A stretch of DNA of 5,217 bases, taken from the NCBI GenBank assembly GCA_001798265.1, contig MGRR01000082.1:1-5217 (forward strand). Reading direction: 5' to 3'. The notes under the pieces were generated by a model that worked only from the letters and a program-made list of their open reading frames with translations, was not told where the DNA came from and ran no database searches. The position numbers and the translations under genes were made by a program. Position 1 is the stretch's first letter, and each line of letters starts with the position of its first letter. This DNA comes from Deltaproteobacteria bacterium RIFCSPHIGHO2_12_FULL_43_9. Lineage in GTDB: Bacteria > Bdellovibrionota > O2-12-FULL-43-9. Positions 5,215-5,217 of the stretch are shown here, piece after piece.

Positions 5215-5217
5215 GGG

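Overview
The window reads as ordinary chromosomal housekeeping DNA from a diderm (Gram-negative type) bacterium of moderate GC content. The evidence is a LolC/LolE-family lipoprotein-releasing permease followed directly by the start of a LolD-type ATPase, which together imply an outer membrane. The order prfB-lysS-lolC-lolD and the clustered short palindromes with GTCAT borders resemble what is seen in deltaproteobacterial (Desulfobacterota) and related genomes. This placement is an inference from gene order and was not tested.

Layout: positions 1-467 hold the 5' two thirds of mazG on the minus strand, cut by the left edge. A 139-base divergent spacer (468-606) contains one dispersed hairpin repeat. 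From 607 rightward all genes lie on the plus strand: ybeY (607-1062), prfB (1059-2172, with a programmed +1 frameshift at 1131-1137), a 190-base spacer filled with palindromic repeats (2173-2362), lysS (2363-3844), lolC (3852-5042) and the beginning of lolD (5035-5214), which meets an in-frame TAA three bases before the window ends.

Functionally the plus-strand genes form a likely operon for ribosome quality/16S rRNA maturation (YbeY), translation termination (RF2), lysine tRNA charging (LysS) and lipoprotein export to the outer membrane (LolC-LolD). ybeY/prfB overlap by 4 bases, lysS/lolC are 7 bases apart, and lolC/lolD overlap by 8 bases, so translation is probably coupled within these pairs. 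The repeat cluster is the only real gap.

I see no evidence for a previously undescribed multi-gene system. The most informative items are the RF2 frameshift, which a plain ORF call misses; the structured repeat family, whose stems show compensatory base changes; and the abrupt stop in lolD right after its Walker A motif.
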